Shown in pieces: positions 7,694 to 17,361 of a stretch of DNA of 44,678 bases. The DNA lies in NCBI RefSeq assembly GCF_001570885.1, contig NZ_BCSN01000020.1:1-44678 (forward strand), written 5' to 3'. Position numbers and translations under genes: made by a program. Below the pieces are notes generated by a model that saw nothing but the letters and a program-made list of their open reading frames with translations, was not told the DNA's origin and did no database searches. Numbering within the stretch: the first letter of the stretch is position 1; each line of letters begins with the position of its first letter. This stretch comes from Micrococcus lylae NBRC 15355. GTDB taxonomy: Bacteria > Actinomycetota > Actinomycetes > Actinomycetales > Micrococcaceae.

Positions 7694-10279
7694 TCAGGCC
7701 TGGCGCGCCTTCAGCGCACGGGCCATGTCGTCGCGGCACTCGGCCACCACGCGGGCCAGGCCCGCGTTGGACCCCTTGATCGCATCCACCAGGGCGGTGG
7801 CGCGGTCACAGGTCTGCTGGGAGACCTGCGAGGACGGGAAGCCCAGGGTCGCGGCGGTCTCGGCCATCTCGTGCGAGCGGGAGTTCCACACGCCCTCGAT
7901 GCCCTCGAAGTACTTCTCCGCGTACTCGGCGATCAGGGCCGGGTCGTTGACGCGCTGGAAGCCCAGCAGCACCTGGCGCTGGGTGGTGTTGGACAGTGAG
8001 CCGTCCACGACTTGCTTCCACGCCTCGGCCTTGGCCTCGGCGGTCGGCACGGCGGCGCGGGCCTGGGCGGCGGCCAACGCGCCGGTCGCCGTCGGGTCCT
8101 CGGCCTCGGCGGCGGCGATCTCCGCCTCGCCGGCGCGGCCGCCGGCCACCAGCGAGGTGAGCAGCTCCCACTTCAGGTCGGTGGACAGGTCCAGGCCCGG
8201 CACCTCCACAGAGCCGTCGTGGATGCCGGCCACGGTGTCCAGCTGGGCGTCGGTGCGGGCGTGCAGGGCCAGGGCCTTCACGAACTGCAGCTGGCTGTCC
8301 GAGCCGGCCTCGGCGGCCTGCACCAGCTCCCAGAGACGGTCCGCGGCGGCGGCGCGGGCCTCGGCGGCCTCGTCCTCCGGCACATACTGGCCCAGCGCGG
8401 TGGCCAGCTGACGCAGCAGGGTCTGCACCACGGAGGAGTCCTTCTCGTGGCCGATGTTCGCCAGCACCAGGTCGGCGAACCAGCGGCCCGAGGCCTCGCC
8501 GTCGCGGGCGGTGTCCCAGGCGCAGGACCACAGCAGGGTGCGCGGCAGGGACTCGGCCACGTCCTTCAGACCGGTGGCGGCGACGGCCCAGGATTCGGTG
8601 TCCAGGCGGATCTTGGCGTAGGCCAGGTCGTCGTCGTTCGGCAGGATCACGGCCGGACGCCGGGAGCCGATGGCGTCCGCCACGCTGGTGCGCTCCCCGG
8701 CGACGTCCAGCTCATGGCGGGCCACGCGGGTGAGCTTGCCCTCGGCGTCCACGTCGTAGAAGCCGACGGCCATGCGGTGCGGGCGCAGGACCTGGTCGCC
8801 CGGGGCCAGAGCAGAGCCGTCCGGGGCGGTCTGCACCAACTCCAGCGACGTGATGGCACCGGACCCGTCGGTCTCCACCTCGACGGCGATGGTGTTCACC
8901 CCGGAGGTCTCCAGCCACTGGGCGGTCCACTCGGACAGGTCGCGGCCGGAGGCCTTCTCCAGCTCGACCATGAGGTCCGGCAGCTCGGTGTTGGTCCAGG
9001 CGTGCTTGGCGATGTACGCGCGGACGCCGGCCATGAAGTTCTCCTGGCCGACCCAGGCCACCAGCTGGCGCAGCACGGAGGCGCCCTTGGCGTAGGTGAT
9101 GCCGTCGAAGTTCACCAGCACGTCGTCCAGGTCCCGGATCGGAGCCTTGATCGGGTGGGTGGAGGACAGCTGGTCCTGGCGGTAGGCCCAGGACTTCTCC
9201 ATGGAGTTGAAGGTGGTCCAGGCGCCGGTGTACTTCGTGTTCTCGGCGGCGGCCAGGGTGGACATGAACTCGGCGAAGGACTCGTTCAGCCACAGGTCGT
9301 TCCACCACCTCATGGTCACCAGGTCGCCGAACCACATGTGGGCCAGCTCGTGGAGGACGGTGATGGCGCGGCGCTCGACCATGGCCTCGGGCACGGTGGA
9401 GCGGAACACGTAGTTCTCCAGGAAGGTCACGCAGCCGGCGTTCTCCATGGCACCGGCGTTGAACTCCGGCACGAACAGCTGGTCGTACTTCTCGAACGGG
9501 TAGGGGTGGCCGTACTGGGCCTCGAAGAACTCGAAGCCCTGGCGGGTCAGATCGAAGATGTTGTCCGCGTCCAGGTGCTCGAACAGGGAGGCGCGGCAGA
9601 ACACGCCCAGCGGGATGGTGCGGCCGTCTGCGCTGGTCAGCTCGGAGTGGGTGGACTTGTACGGGCCGGCCACGAGCGCGGTGATGTAGGAGGCGATCCG
9701 CGGGGTGGGGGAGAAGGCCCAGGTGGCGGTCTCACGGCCGTCCGCGTCGGTGCCGGCGGCGGTCGGCTCCGGGGTCGGCTGGTTGGAGACCACGGCCCAG
9801 TCGGCGCGGGCGGTGACGGTGAAGGCGAAGGTCGCCTTGAGGTCGGGCTGCTCGAACACGGCGAACATGCGGCGGGAGTCCGGCACCTCGAACTGGGTGT
9901 ACAGGTACACCTCGTCGTCCACCGGGTCGATGAAGCGGTGCAGCCCCTCGCCGGTGGTCATGTAGTCGGCCTCGCCGGCCACCACGAGCTCGTTCTCGGC
10001 GGCCAGGGGACCGACCTTCACACGGGCGCCGTCGTAGTCGGCGGAGTCCAGCTCCTGCCCGTTGAGGGTGACCGTCGGGGTCTGGGTGGAGACGAAGTCG
10101 ATCCACGTGTAGGTGCCGACGGCGGCGTCGGCGGCGGTGAAGCGGACGGTGCTCACGGAGTCGAAGCGATCGCCCGGCAGGGTCAGGTCCAGTGCCACGT
10201 CATAGGACTGCACCTCCACGGCGGCGGCGCGCTCGGCGGCCTCCTCGCGGGTGATGTTCAGGCGTGCGGCGGTGCTCAC
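7694..10279 (-). CDS. pepN: Aminopeptidase N (M1 zinc metallopeptidase)
   Basis: The product (861 residues) is a cytosolic M1 family aminopeptidase that removes N-terminal residues from peptides, including those produced by Clp and other proteases. The GAMEN exopeptidase motif is at residues 276-280, and the zinc site HELAH at 310-314 is completed by Glu333 in NESFAEF. The N-terminal beta domain (about 1-200) and a long C-terminal helical ERAP1-like domain are present, and the length is typical of the actinobacterial enzyme. The GTG at 10279 is chosen because GGAGG lies 6 nt upstream and the protein then begins MSTAARLNITREEA. It diverges from the exported hydrolase gene, with a 324-bp intergenic region. 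Confidence 0.96.
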   Translation of the reverse strand: MSTAARLNITREEAAERAAAVEVQSYDVALDLTLPGDRFDSVSTVRFTAADAAVGTYTWIDFVSTQTPTVTLNGQELDSADYDGARVKVGPLAAENELVVAGEADYMTTGEGLHRFIDPVDDEVYLYTQFEVPDSRRMFAVFEQPDLKATFAFTVTARADWAVVSNQPTPEPTAAGTDADGRETATWAFSPTPRIASYITALVAGPYKSTHSELTSADGRTIPLGVFCRASLFEHLDADNIFDLTRQGFEFFEAQYGHPYPFEKYDQLFVPEFNAGAMENAGCVTFLENYVFRSTVPEAMVERRAITVLHELAHMWFGDLVTMRWWNDLWLNESFAEFMSTLAAAENTKYTGAWTTFNSMEKSWAYRQDQLSSTHPIKAPIRDLDDVLVNFDGITYAKGASVLRQLVAWVGQENFMAGVRAYIAKHAWTNTELPDLMVELEKASGRDLSEWTAQWLETSGVNTIAVEVETDGSGAITSLELVQTAPDGSALAPGDQVLRPHRMAVGFYDVDAEGKLTRVARHELDVAGERTSVADAIGSRRPAVILPNDDDLAYAKIRLDTESWAVAATGLKDVAESLPRTLLWSCAWDTARDGEASGRWFADLVLANIGHEKDSSVVQTLLRQLATALGQYVPEDEAAEARAAAADRLWELVQAAEAGSDSQLQFVKALALHARTDAQLDTVAGIHDGSVEVPGLDLSTDLKWELLTSLVAGGRAGEAEIAAAEAEDPTATGALAAAQARAAVPTAEAKAEAWKQVVDGSLSNTTQRQVLLGFQRVNDPALIAEYAEKYFEGIEGVWNSRSHEMAETAATLGFPSSQVSQQTCDRATALVDAIKGSNAGLARVVAECRDDMARALKARQA

Positions 10280-10603
10280 GGATGGCCTCCAGAGTCGATC
10301 GGTGACGTGTGGCGCGTGGACCCCGTCACGGTGGCAAGGTCCCGGCGGTCCACAATAGGACACATAGGTCGCATGCACCTGATGCGGTGCGCGCCACTGC
10401 GGACAGGGAACGACGGTCCCGAACGACGCACGGGCGGGGGAGTGGGCTGCACGTCGGCAGATCTGTCCGATCGTCTCTTGTGCGCCGATACTTGCGGTCC
10501 GTAGCGTCTCGAATATCCCGGTCGCCCGCGCGACGTCCCGGAGCGTGTAGTGGCAGGGCCGGAACCGCAACTCAGGTCCGTCAGACGAAGGCAAAGACAT
10601 CTC
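10280..10603. other. Divergent intergenic region, no gene
   Basis: This 324-bp gap separates the pepN start from the hydrolase start. It is less G+C-rich than its surroundings around 10440-10540 and must contain promoters for both genes. I could not assign -35/-10 pairs with confidence and see no convincing small gene or repeat. Confidence 0.5.
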
Positions 10604-11488
10604 ATGTGCCCCACTCACCATGACTCCGCCTCGCCCGCTCATGGCTCCCGCCTCTCCGGCGGCAACGCCTACCTCGGTCGTCGGACGCTGACGCTCGGTG
10701 GTCTCGCCGTGTTGGCCGGCCTCGGTGCCGCCCCCGCGGCCGCGGTGGAACCGACCACGGTGCCGGTCGACACCGTCGGACCGCATCCGGTGCAGGACCG
10801 TCCGCTGGCCGTCGCCGATGTGCGCGGCTTCGCCGGCGGTCACCTGTTCTGGCCCGCGGACGCCACGGCCGGTGCCGACCTGGGGATCGTCGTGACCTTC
10901 CCGGGCTTCGCCGAGCCCGGGGCGGTCATGCACGGCATCGCCCGGCGCTTCGCCTCGCACGGATTCGCGGTGCTCTGCGCCAATTCGTTCGCCGGCGTGG
11001 AGAACCCGACGCTCCGGGCCACGATGGTCCGCGCGGCCGTCGACGCGGCCCCGAGCCTGCCGGCCTGGGCGGACGTGGTCGACGGCGACCGGGTGGCCCT
11101 GGTCGGCCATTCGATGGGAGGCGGCGGCGCGCTCATCGCCGCCGAATCCCTGGCTGTGCGGGCCGTGATCGGCGTGCACCCCTGGACGCAGACGCCGATC
11201 ACCGGTGTGACGGCCCCTACGCTGATCATCGCAGGAGGCATCGACCAGACCGCGCCGGCCGCCGAGCACGCCGTGCCGATCTACCGCGGCTTGACCTCGG
11301 CGGCCGACCGCGGGCTGTTCACCCATCGCCTGGGCACGCACTGGGCGGGCGTCACCCCGGACCGCGCGATCCTGCCCCGCATGACGGCGTTCCTCCGGCT
11401 GTTCCTGGACGGCGATGAGGCATACCGCTCGGCGTACCTCGCCCCGGCGCCGGCCCTCACGTCGTTTGAGACGACGACGCGAGGCTGA
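10604..11488 (+). CDS. Tat-exported PET-hydrolase/cutinase-like alpha/beta hydrolase
   Basis: The 294-residue precursor starts with a twin-arginine signal: GRRTLTLGG (residues 25-33), a hydrophobic core and an AAPAAA site near residue 47. The mature enzyme follows the bacterial polyester hydrolase (cutinase/PETase) pattern closely. It has TFPGFAEPG for the oxyanion region (Phe102 where characterised enzymes have Tyr or Phe) and RRFASHGFAVL. The nucleophile elbow is GHSMGGGG with Ser170 and Met171, followed by HPWTQ with Trp194. The acid is Asp214 in APTLIIAGGIDQTAP, followed by the AVPIY segment, and the base is His246 in GTHWAG. The C-terminal disulfide of many such enzymes is absent. It likely hydrolyses exported esters such as lipids or polyesters; activity on PET is speculation. 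The ATG at 10604 has only a distant GAAGG. Confidence 0.85.
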   Translation: MCPTHHDSASPAHGSRLSGGNAYLGRRTLTLGGLAVLAGLGAAPAAAVEPTTVPVDTVGPHPVQDRPLAVADVRGFAGGHLFWPADATAGADLGIVVTFPGFAEPGAVMHGIARRFASHGFAVLCANSFAGVENPTLRATMVRAAVDAAPSLPAWADVVDGDRVALVGHSMGGGGALIAAESLAVRAVIGVHPWTQTPITGVTAPTLIIAGGIDQTAPAAEHAVPIYRGLTSAADRGLFTHRLGTHWAGVTPDRAILPRMTAFLRLFLDGDEAYRSAYLAPAPALTSFETTTRG

Positions 11489-11523
11489 GCCGACGCATCC
11501 CGGGCGTTCCTCAGCGCGCGACC

Positions 11524-11571
11524 GGGGGCGGTCGTGGGTCACTACGATGTCAGTGACCCACGACCGCCCCC
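11524..11571. terminator. Perfect 20-bp inverted repeat, terminator or insulator
   Basis: Positions 11524-11543 pair with 11552-11571 without mismatch, leaving an 8-nt loop. It follows the hydrolase stop by 35 nt and precedes the rpiB start by 32 nt. A TACGAT -10-like hexamer for rpiB spans the end of the left arm and the loop (11543-11548). Only readthrough RNA from the hydrolase gene would contain both arms. Confidence 0.7.
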
Positions 11572-11603
11572 GCCCCATGCGGCCCGCCGAACAGGAGCAC
11601 CCC

Positions 11604-12077
11604 ATGCGCGTCCACATCGCCACCGACCACGCCGGGATGGAGCTGTCCGCCCACCTGGTGAAGCACCTGACCGCCGCCGGCTACGAGATGGTGGACCACG
11701 GTCCTGCCGAGTACGACGCCCTGGACGACTACCCGGGGTTCTGCATCAACGCCGCGAAGGCCGTCGCCGCCGAGCGCGCCGAGGGCCAGGACTCCCTGGG
11801 CATCGTGCTGGGAGGCTCCGGCAACGGCGAGCAGATCGCCGCCAACAAGGTCGAGGGCATCCGTGCCGCCCTCGCCTGGAACCTGGACACCGCCCGGCTC
11901 GCCCGGCAGCACAACGACGCCAACGTCGTGGCCGTCGGCGGCCGGCAGCACTCCCTCGAGGAGGCCACCGCGCTGATCGAGGCGTTCCTCGCCGAGCCGT
12001 TCTCCGAGGACGAGCGTCACGTGCGCCGCATCGGCAAGATCGCCCACTACGAGACCACCGGAGAGGTGCTGATGTGA
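11604..12077 (+). CDS. rpiB: Ribose-5-phosphate isomerase B
   Basis: This 157-residue cytosolic enzyme interconverts ribose 5-phosphate and ribulose 5-phosphate in the pentose phosphate pathway. It begins MRVHIATDHAGMEL, with the substrate-binding Asp8-His9. It carries GGSGNGEQIAANKVEG at residues 70-85. In this mycobacterial-type sequence a glutamate in GNGE (Glu76) replaces the catalytic cysteine used by E. coli RpiB. The ATG at 11604 is preceded by AGGAG at 6 nt. The stop codon directly abuts the start of the nei-type gene, so the two are cotranscribed and probably translationally coupled, the same pair as Rv2465c-Rv2464c. Confidence 0.95.
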   Translation: MRVHIATDHAGMELSAHLVKHLTAAGYEMVDHGPAEYDALDDYPGFCINAAKAVAAERAEGQDSLGIVLGGSGNGEQIAANKVEGIRAALAWNLDTARLARQHNDANVVAVGGRQHSLEEATALIEAFLAEPFSEDERHVRRIGKIAHYETTGEVLM

Positions 12078-12977
12078 GTGCCTGAGGGGCACTCTCTGCA
12101 CCGACTCGCCCGCCAGGTCCAGGACGTCTTCGGCGGTCAGGCCCTGCGTGCCAGTTCCCCGCAGGGCCGCTTCGCAGACGGTGCCGCCCTGCTGGACGGT
12201 CAGGTCCTCGAGCGCGCCTGGGCGCACGGCAAGCACTTCTTCGCCGACTTCTCCGGCGGGCTGACGCTCAACGTGCACCTCGGCCTGTACGGTGCCTTCT
12301 CCTTCGGCGGAGACGAGAGTTTCGCGGCCGCCTCGTCGATCGGGGCGCCGCGGAGGATCGGGGAACGGGAGCTGCCCTCCGCCGTTGACGACGACGGCCC
12401 CTCACCGTCCGCCGCCGTCCCGCCACCGCCTGCGGCCACCGTGCGGCTGCGGCTGGTCTCCGCCCACGGGTGGGCGGACCTGATCGGGGCGTCGACGTGC
12501 CGCGTGCTCACGCCTGCGGAGGTCCTTCAGGTCACCGCGAAGCTGGGTCCGGACCCGCTCAACGACGACGACCCGGCACCGTTCCTGCTGCGGGCGGGGA
12601 AGACGCGCCGGCCGATCGGGGTGGTGCTGATGGACCAGGCGATGGTCGGCGGCATCGGCAACATCTACCGGGCCGAGTCCCTGTTCCGGGCCGGAGTCGA
12701 CCCGTGGCGGCCGGCGAAGGACCTGGGGGAGGAGGGTCTGCGCGCCCTGTACGAGGACAACCGCCGGCTGCTGCGGGCCGGCGTGCGGCTCGGGCGGATC
12801 GTCACCACCCGCCAGGAGCACAGGCCGGGCGTGACTGCCGAGCAGGCCTGGCCGGAGCACGCGAACTACGTGTATCAGCGGCAGGGGCAGCCATGCCTTG
12901 TCTGCGGCGAGGACGAGATCGTCGCCGAGGACATGGCGAGCCGACGGCTCTACCGGTGCATGGTCTGCCAGACCTGA
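12078..12977 (+). CDS. nei: Fpg/Nei family DNA glycosylase/AP lyase (Nei2-like)
   Basis: The product (299 residues) removes oxidised bases from DNA and nicks the resulting abasic site. After processing of the initiator Met, Pro1 of MPEGHSLHR is the Schiff-base nucleophile and the next Glu is catalytic, and GHS marks the Nei2 branch. A helix-two-turn-helix region includes GGIGNIYRAE. The C-terminus has a zinc finger with Cys273, Cys276, Cys294 and Cys297. A Pro/Ala/Ser-rich insertion of about 35 residues sits near residues 80-115, between the N-terminal strands. The GTG start follows the rpiB TGA with no gap. The gene converges on the DUF1345 gene with only 21 bp between stops. Confidence 0.93.
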   Translation: MPEGHSLHRLARQVQDVFGGQALRASSPQGRFADGAALLDGQVLERAWAHGKHFFADFSGGLTLNVHLGLYGAFSFGGDESFAAASSIGAPRRIGERELPSAVDDDGPSPSAAVPPPPAATVRLRLVSAHGWADLIGASTCRVLTPAEVLQVTAKLGPDPLNDDDPAPFLLRAGKTRRPIGVVLMDQAMVGGIGNIYRAESLFRAGVDPWRPAKDLGEEGLRALYEDNRRLLRAGVRLGRIVTTRQEHRPGVTAEQAWPEHANYVYQRQGQPCLVCGEDEIVAEDMASRRLYRCMVCQT

Positions 12978-12998
12978 GCGTCCGGCGGCAGGACCCGT

Positions 12999-13967
<969 letters not shown>

Positions 13968-14009
13968 ACGGCGCCGCCCTCTCAAGCGGAACGGCGTCCA
14001 CACTAGCAC

Positions 14010-14691
14010 GTGACGCCGGTGCTCCGAGGCACCGCGGCCCAGGTGATCGTCTGGGACGTGGCCGCCGAGTCCGCGGGGGCCGTCGCCGCTGAGGTGCGTG
14101 TGCGCGGAGCCGAGGCGCTCGCCGTCGCCGTGGACGTCACGTCCACCGACGCCGTGGCCCAGGCGAGCCGGCAGAGCCCGGAGGTGGACGTCGTCGTGAA
14201 CAACGCAGGCGTGGTCACCGGTGCCCCGCTGACCGAGGCGACCGAGGCAGGCATCCGCCGTACCTTCGAGGTCAACGCGCTCGCCCCGTACTGGGTCACC
14301 CGCGCGTTCCTGCCGGGCATGGGGGCGCAACGCCGGTGTGGTCGTCACCGTCGCCAGCGCCGCAGGCCTGGTGGGGGTGGCTCGCCAGACCGACTACTCC
14401 GCCTCCAAGCACGCCGCCGTGGGCTTCGCCGAGTCCCTGCGCGCCGAGCTGCGCAAGGCCGGCAGTGCGGTCCGGTCCCTGGTGGTGTGCCCGTTCTACA
14501 TCGACACCGGCATGTTCGCAGGAGCACAGACCACGGTGCCGTGGCTGCTGCCGGTCCGTGCGTTCGACGCCGTCATGGACATGCTCGGCGACAATGCCAC
14601 CATGGACGGCTTCACCGGCCGCGCCGGTGCCGCCGAGCCCGTCGCCGCAGACCGGGCGGCCGACAAGCAGACGCCCCGCACCGGCCGCTGA
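14010..14691 (+). pseudogene. Short-chain dehydrogenase remnant (5' truncated and frameshifted)
   Basis: The encoded product would be an SDR oxidoreductase but the gene is broken twice. The reading begins VIVWDVAAESAG, beyond the first strand and the Gly-rich NAD(P) motif, so roughly 30 N-terminal residues are gone; tRNA-Gly lies just upstream. It continues through VVVNNAG and AFLPGMG. A run of five G at 14321-14325 then shifts the frame; removing one G restores GRNAGVVVTVASAAG. The remainder, in the second frame, keeps the catalytic Ser and YSASK and ends ADKQTPRTGR. The residual coding looks little decayed, so inactivation is probably recent. It is unlike the intact SDR gene at 23221, so it is not a simple duplicate. 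Confidence 0.82.
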
Positions 14692-14856
14692 CGGCTCCCG
14701 AACGCCCTGCGGCCGCTGCCTGGCCTCCAACGCGGACATTTTCCCTGTGACGGCGCGGCGCGGTAGTCTGGCTCAGTCTGCCGACCGGCAGGCTGCGTCA
14801 AGGACGTCATGCCTCTGGCGGGACGGACCGGGTCCACCCGCGTCCCGCAGGCGATC

Positions 14857-14931
14857 CGGGGTGTAGCTCAGCTTGGCTAGAGCGCGCGCTTTGGGAGCGT
14901 GAGGCCGCAGGTTCAAATCCTGTCACCCCGA
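14857..14931 (+). tRNA. tRNA-Pro(UGG)
   Basis: The plus strand folds as CGGGGTG/CACCCCG acceptor, GCTC/GAGC D-stem, CGCGC/GCGTG anticodon stem with loop TTTGGGA (anticodon UGG), and a GCAGG/CCTGT T-stem with loop TTCAAAT. The discriminator is A. A TAGTCT hexamer at 14764-14769 is a plausible -10. The gene ends 48 nt before tig and may be cotranscribed with it. Confidence 0.95.
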
Positions 14932-14979
14932 CTCTTCCCTGACATTCCGTACAGACACCGACCCCTACAGGAGCCATCC

Positions 14980-16419
14980 GTGGTCAAGACCACCGCAGAG
15001 AACCTCAGCCCCACCCGCGTGAAGCTGGCCGTCGAGGTCCCCTTCGAGGAGGTGAAGCCGGCTCTGGACAAGGCGTACAAGGACATCGCCGATCAGGTCC
15101 AGATCCCGGGCTTCCGCAAGGGCAAGGTGCCGGCGCGTCTGATCGACCAGCGCTTCGGCCGCGAGGTCGTCGTGGACACCGCCGTGAACGAGGGCCTGAA
15201 CACCTGGTTCCAGCAGGCCGCCGCGGAGGCCGAGGTCACCCCGATCTCCCGTCCCGAGGTCGACGTCACCGGCACCCCGAGCGCCCAGGGCGAGGACCCG
15301 GTGACCTTCACCGCCGAGTTCGACGTCCGCCCGGAGATCGAGCTGCCGGACTACAAGGGCCTGAAGGTCACGGTCGAGCCGTCCTCTGCCACCGAGGAGG
15401 ACGAGAAGGAGGCGCTGGACCAGCTCCGCGCCCGCTTCGGCACCCTGAAGGACGTGGACCGTCCGGCCGCCAAGGACGACTTCGTCACCATGGACCTGAC
15501 CGCCACCGTCGACGGCGAGCAGGTCGACGCCGCCGAAGGCCTGTCCTACCAGGTCGGCGCCGGCACCATGCTCGAGGGCATCGACGAGGCCCTCGACGGC
15601 TTGTCCGCGGAGGAGGACGCCACCTTCGAGACCACCCTCAACGGCGGCGAGCACGACGGCGAGAAGGCCACCGTGAAGCTGGTCCTCAAGGCCGTCAAGG
15701 AGCGCGAGCTGCCCGAGGTCGACGACGAGTTCGCCCAGCTGGCCTCCGAGTTCGACACCGTGGCCGAGCTCAAGGAGGACCTGAAGAAGCAGGCCGCCGA
15801 GGCCGCTCAGAACCGCCAGGGCGTCGAGGCCCGTGACAAGGTCCTCGAGGAGCTCGTCAAGCTCGTCGAGGTGCCGGTCCCGGACGCGGTGATCGCCGAG
15901 CAGCTGGAACAGCACTTCAACTCCCAGGGACACACCGCCGGTGACGACCACGACACCGAGGAGCACCGCGCCGAGCTCGAGCAGAACACCCGTGAGGCGT
16001 TCAAGAACGAGGTCATCCTCGACGCCGTGGCGGACGCCGAGGAGGTCTCGGTCGACCAGGGCGAGCTGATCGAGTACATCATCGCCACCGCCTCCGAGTA
16101 CGGCATGGACCCGAACCAGTTCGCCATGATGCTGGACCAGGCCGGTCAGGTCCCGATGATCATGGGCGAGGTCCGCCGTCGCAAGGCGCTGGCCAAGGTG
16201 CTCGAGTACGCGAAGGTGGAGGACACCGACGGCAAGGCCGTGGACCTCACCGCCTTCGTGACCCCGGGCGGCCAAGAGGCCGTGGACGCCGCCGAGGCCG
16301 AGAAGGCCGAGGAGGAGAAGCCGGCCAAGAAGGACGAGGGCGAGAAGAAGGCCCCGGCCAAGAAGCCGGCCGCCAAGAAGGCCCCTGCCAAGAAGAAGGC
16401 CGACGAGAAGGACGCCTGA
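14980..16419 (+). CDS. tig: Trigger factor
   Basis: The 479-residue ribosome-bound chaperone and peptidyl-prolyl isomerase folds nascent chains at the exit tunnel. The N-terminal ribosome-docking domain has the signature [13 protein letters not shown] near residues 40-55, docking on protein L23. An FKBP-type isomerase domain follows at about 150-245, then the helical substrate-binding C-domain. The last 40 residues are an Ala/Lys/Glu-rich tail with repeated PAKK units, common in actinobacterial trigger factors. The GTG at 14980 has AGGAG 5 nt upstream. It heads the tig-clpP1-clpP2 proteostasis block but is separated from clpP1 by a terminator and a clpP1 promoter. Confidence 0.96.
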   Translation: MVKTTAENLSPTRVKLAVEVPFEEVKPALDKAYKDIADQVQIPGFRKGKVPARLIDQRFGREVVVDTAVNEGLNTWFQQAAAEAEVTPISRPEVDVTGTPSAQGEDPVTFTAEFDVRPEIELPDYKGLKVTVEPSSATEEDEKEALDQLRARFGTLKDVDRPAAKDDFVTMDLTATVDGEQVDAAEGLSYQVGAGTMLEGIDEALDGLSAEEDATFETTLNGGEHDGEKATVKLVLKAVKERELPEVDDEFAQLASEFDTVAELKEDLKKQAAEAAQNRQGVEARDKVLEELVKLVEVPVPDAVIAEQLEQHFNSQGHTAGDDHDTEEHRAELEQNTREAFKNEVILDAVADAEEVSVDQGELIEYIIATASEYGMDPNQFAMMLDQAGQVPMIMGEVRRRKALAKVLEYAKVEDTDGKAVDLTAFVTPGGQEAVDAAEAEKAEEEKPAKKDEGEKKAPAKKPAAKKAPAKKKADEKDA

Positions 16420-16461
16420 TCCGCGTGGTCCCCTCGGCGTGAGGGGACGAGGCCGAGACGC

Positions 16462-16499
16462 ACGGCGCCGCACCACCCGTACGGGAGGTGCGGCGCCGT
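16462..16499 (+). terminator. Terminator after tig
   Basis: ACGGCGCCGCACC at 16462-16474 pairs with 16487-16499, and the loop itself contains the palindrome CCCGTACGGG. A smaller hairpin (CCCCTC/GAGGGG) precedes it at 16431-16446. Confidence 0.75.
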
Positions 16500-16564
16500 C
16501 GTCGTGCGGTGTCCGCCCCGGCGACCGCGGGCGCGTCGCCGCGGTGGCCCGGGCGCCCACCATG

Positions 16565-16575
16565 CGCCAACAGCG
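16565..16575 (+). promoter_or_regulatory. Candidate ClgR operator upstream of clpP1
   Basis: CGCCAACAGCG followed by AA fits the CGCynanrGCG core reported for ClgR, the activator of clp genes in corynebacteria and mycobacteria. It lies about 40 bp upstream of the TAGGCT -10 hexamer at 16616-16621, where an activator would bind. Confidence 0.5.
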
Positions 16576-16615
16576 AAATGGTCCGCCGTGCCCCCACGGG
16601 CGCGGCACGGATGAG

Positions 16616-16621
16616 TAGGCT
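16616..16621 (+). promoter_or_regulatory. -10 hexamer TAGGCT of clpP1
   Basis: TAGGCT lies 84 nt before the clpP1 ATG, downstream of the candidate ClgR box and of the tig terminator. It gives a leader of about 78 nt containing AGGAAGG. Confidence 0.45.
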
Positions 16622-16705
16622 CGAGCCAGATACCGGGCCTGCGTCCGCCCCTGAGGGGGCGGTCGGCAGAGCCCCACCCGGCAGGCCAACAGGAAGGCAC
16701 CCGTG

Positions 16706-17320
16706 ATGACGGACATCACCCCCCGGATGCAGTCGGTGGACCCGGCACAGCGCGAGGACTACATCTACAACCGTCTGCTCAAGGAGCGCATCATCTGGCT
16801 CGGCTCGGATGTGCGCGACGACAACGCGAACGCCATCTGCTCGCAGATGCTCCTGCTCTCCGCGGAGGACCCGGAGAAGGACATCTACCTCTACATCAAC
16901 TCCCCGGGCGGCTCCGTGACCGCAGGCATGGCCATCTACGACACGATGCAGTTCATCCCGAACGACGTCGTCACCGTGGCCACCGGCCTCGCCGCCTCCA
17001 TGGGCCAGTTCCTGCTCTCCTCGGGCACCAAGGGCAAGCGCTACGCGACCCCGCACGCCCGCGTGCTGATGCACCAGCCCTCCGGCGGCATCGGCGGCAC
17101 CGAGTCGGACATCCGCATCCAGGCGCAGCTGATCCTGCACATGAAGAAGGTCATGTCCGAGCTCACCGCGGAGCAGACCGGCCAGTCGGTCGAGACGATC
17201 CTCGAGGACAACGCGCGTGACAAGTGGTTCACCGCGCAGGAGGCCCTCGACTACGGCTTCATCGACCACATCGCCGAGCGCTCCACCGCCGTCTCCGGCG
17301 GCGGAGGCATGCAGGCCTGA
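16706..17320 (+). CDS. clpP1: ATP-dependent Clp protease proteolytic subunit ClpP1
   Basis: The 204-residue serine protease subunit assembles with ClpP2 into the two-ring Clp core fed by ClpX or ClpC. The triad is Ser98 (AASMGQ), His123 (LMHQPSGG) and Asp172 (ARDKWF), at the same numbering as M. tuberculosis ClpP1. The oxyanion and handle regions (INSPGGS, near residues 65-70) are intact. The ATG at 16706 is preceded by AGGAAGG; a GTG at 16703 is equally in frame and would add one residue. clpP2 follows after 41 bp with its own ribosome site, forming an operon. Confidence 0.96.
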   Translation: MTDITPRMQSVDPAQREDYIYNRLLKERIIWLGSDVRDDNANAICSQMLLLSAEDPEKDIYLYINSPGGSVTAGMAIYDTMQFIPNDVVTVATGLAASMGQFLLSSGTKGKRYATPHARVLMHQPSGGIGGTESDIRIQAQLILHMKKVMSELTAEQTGQSVETILEDNARDKWFTAQEALDYGFIDHIAERSTAVSGGGGMQA

Positions 17321-17361
17321 GGCCACGCCCGCGGACCCACGACCTTCCAGGAGACACAGTC

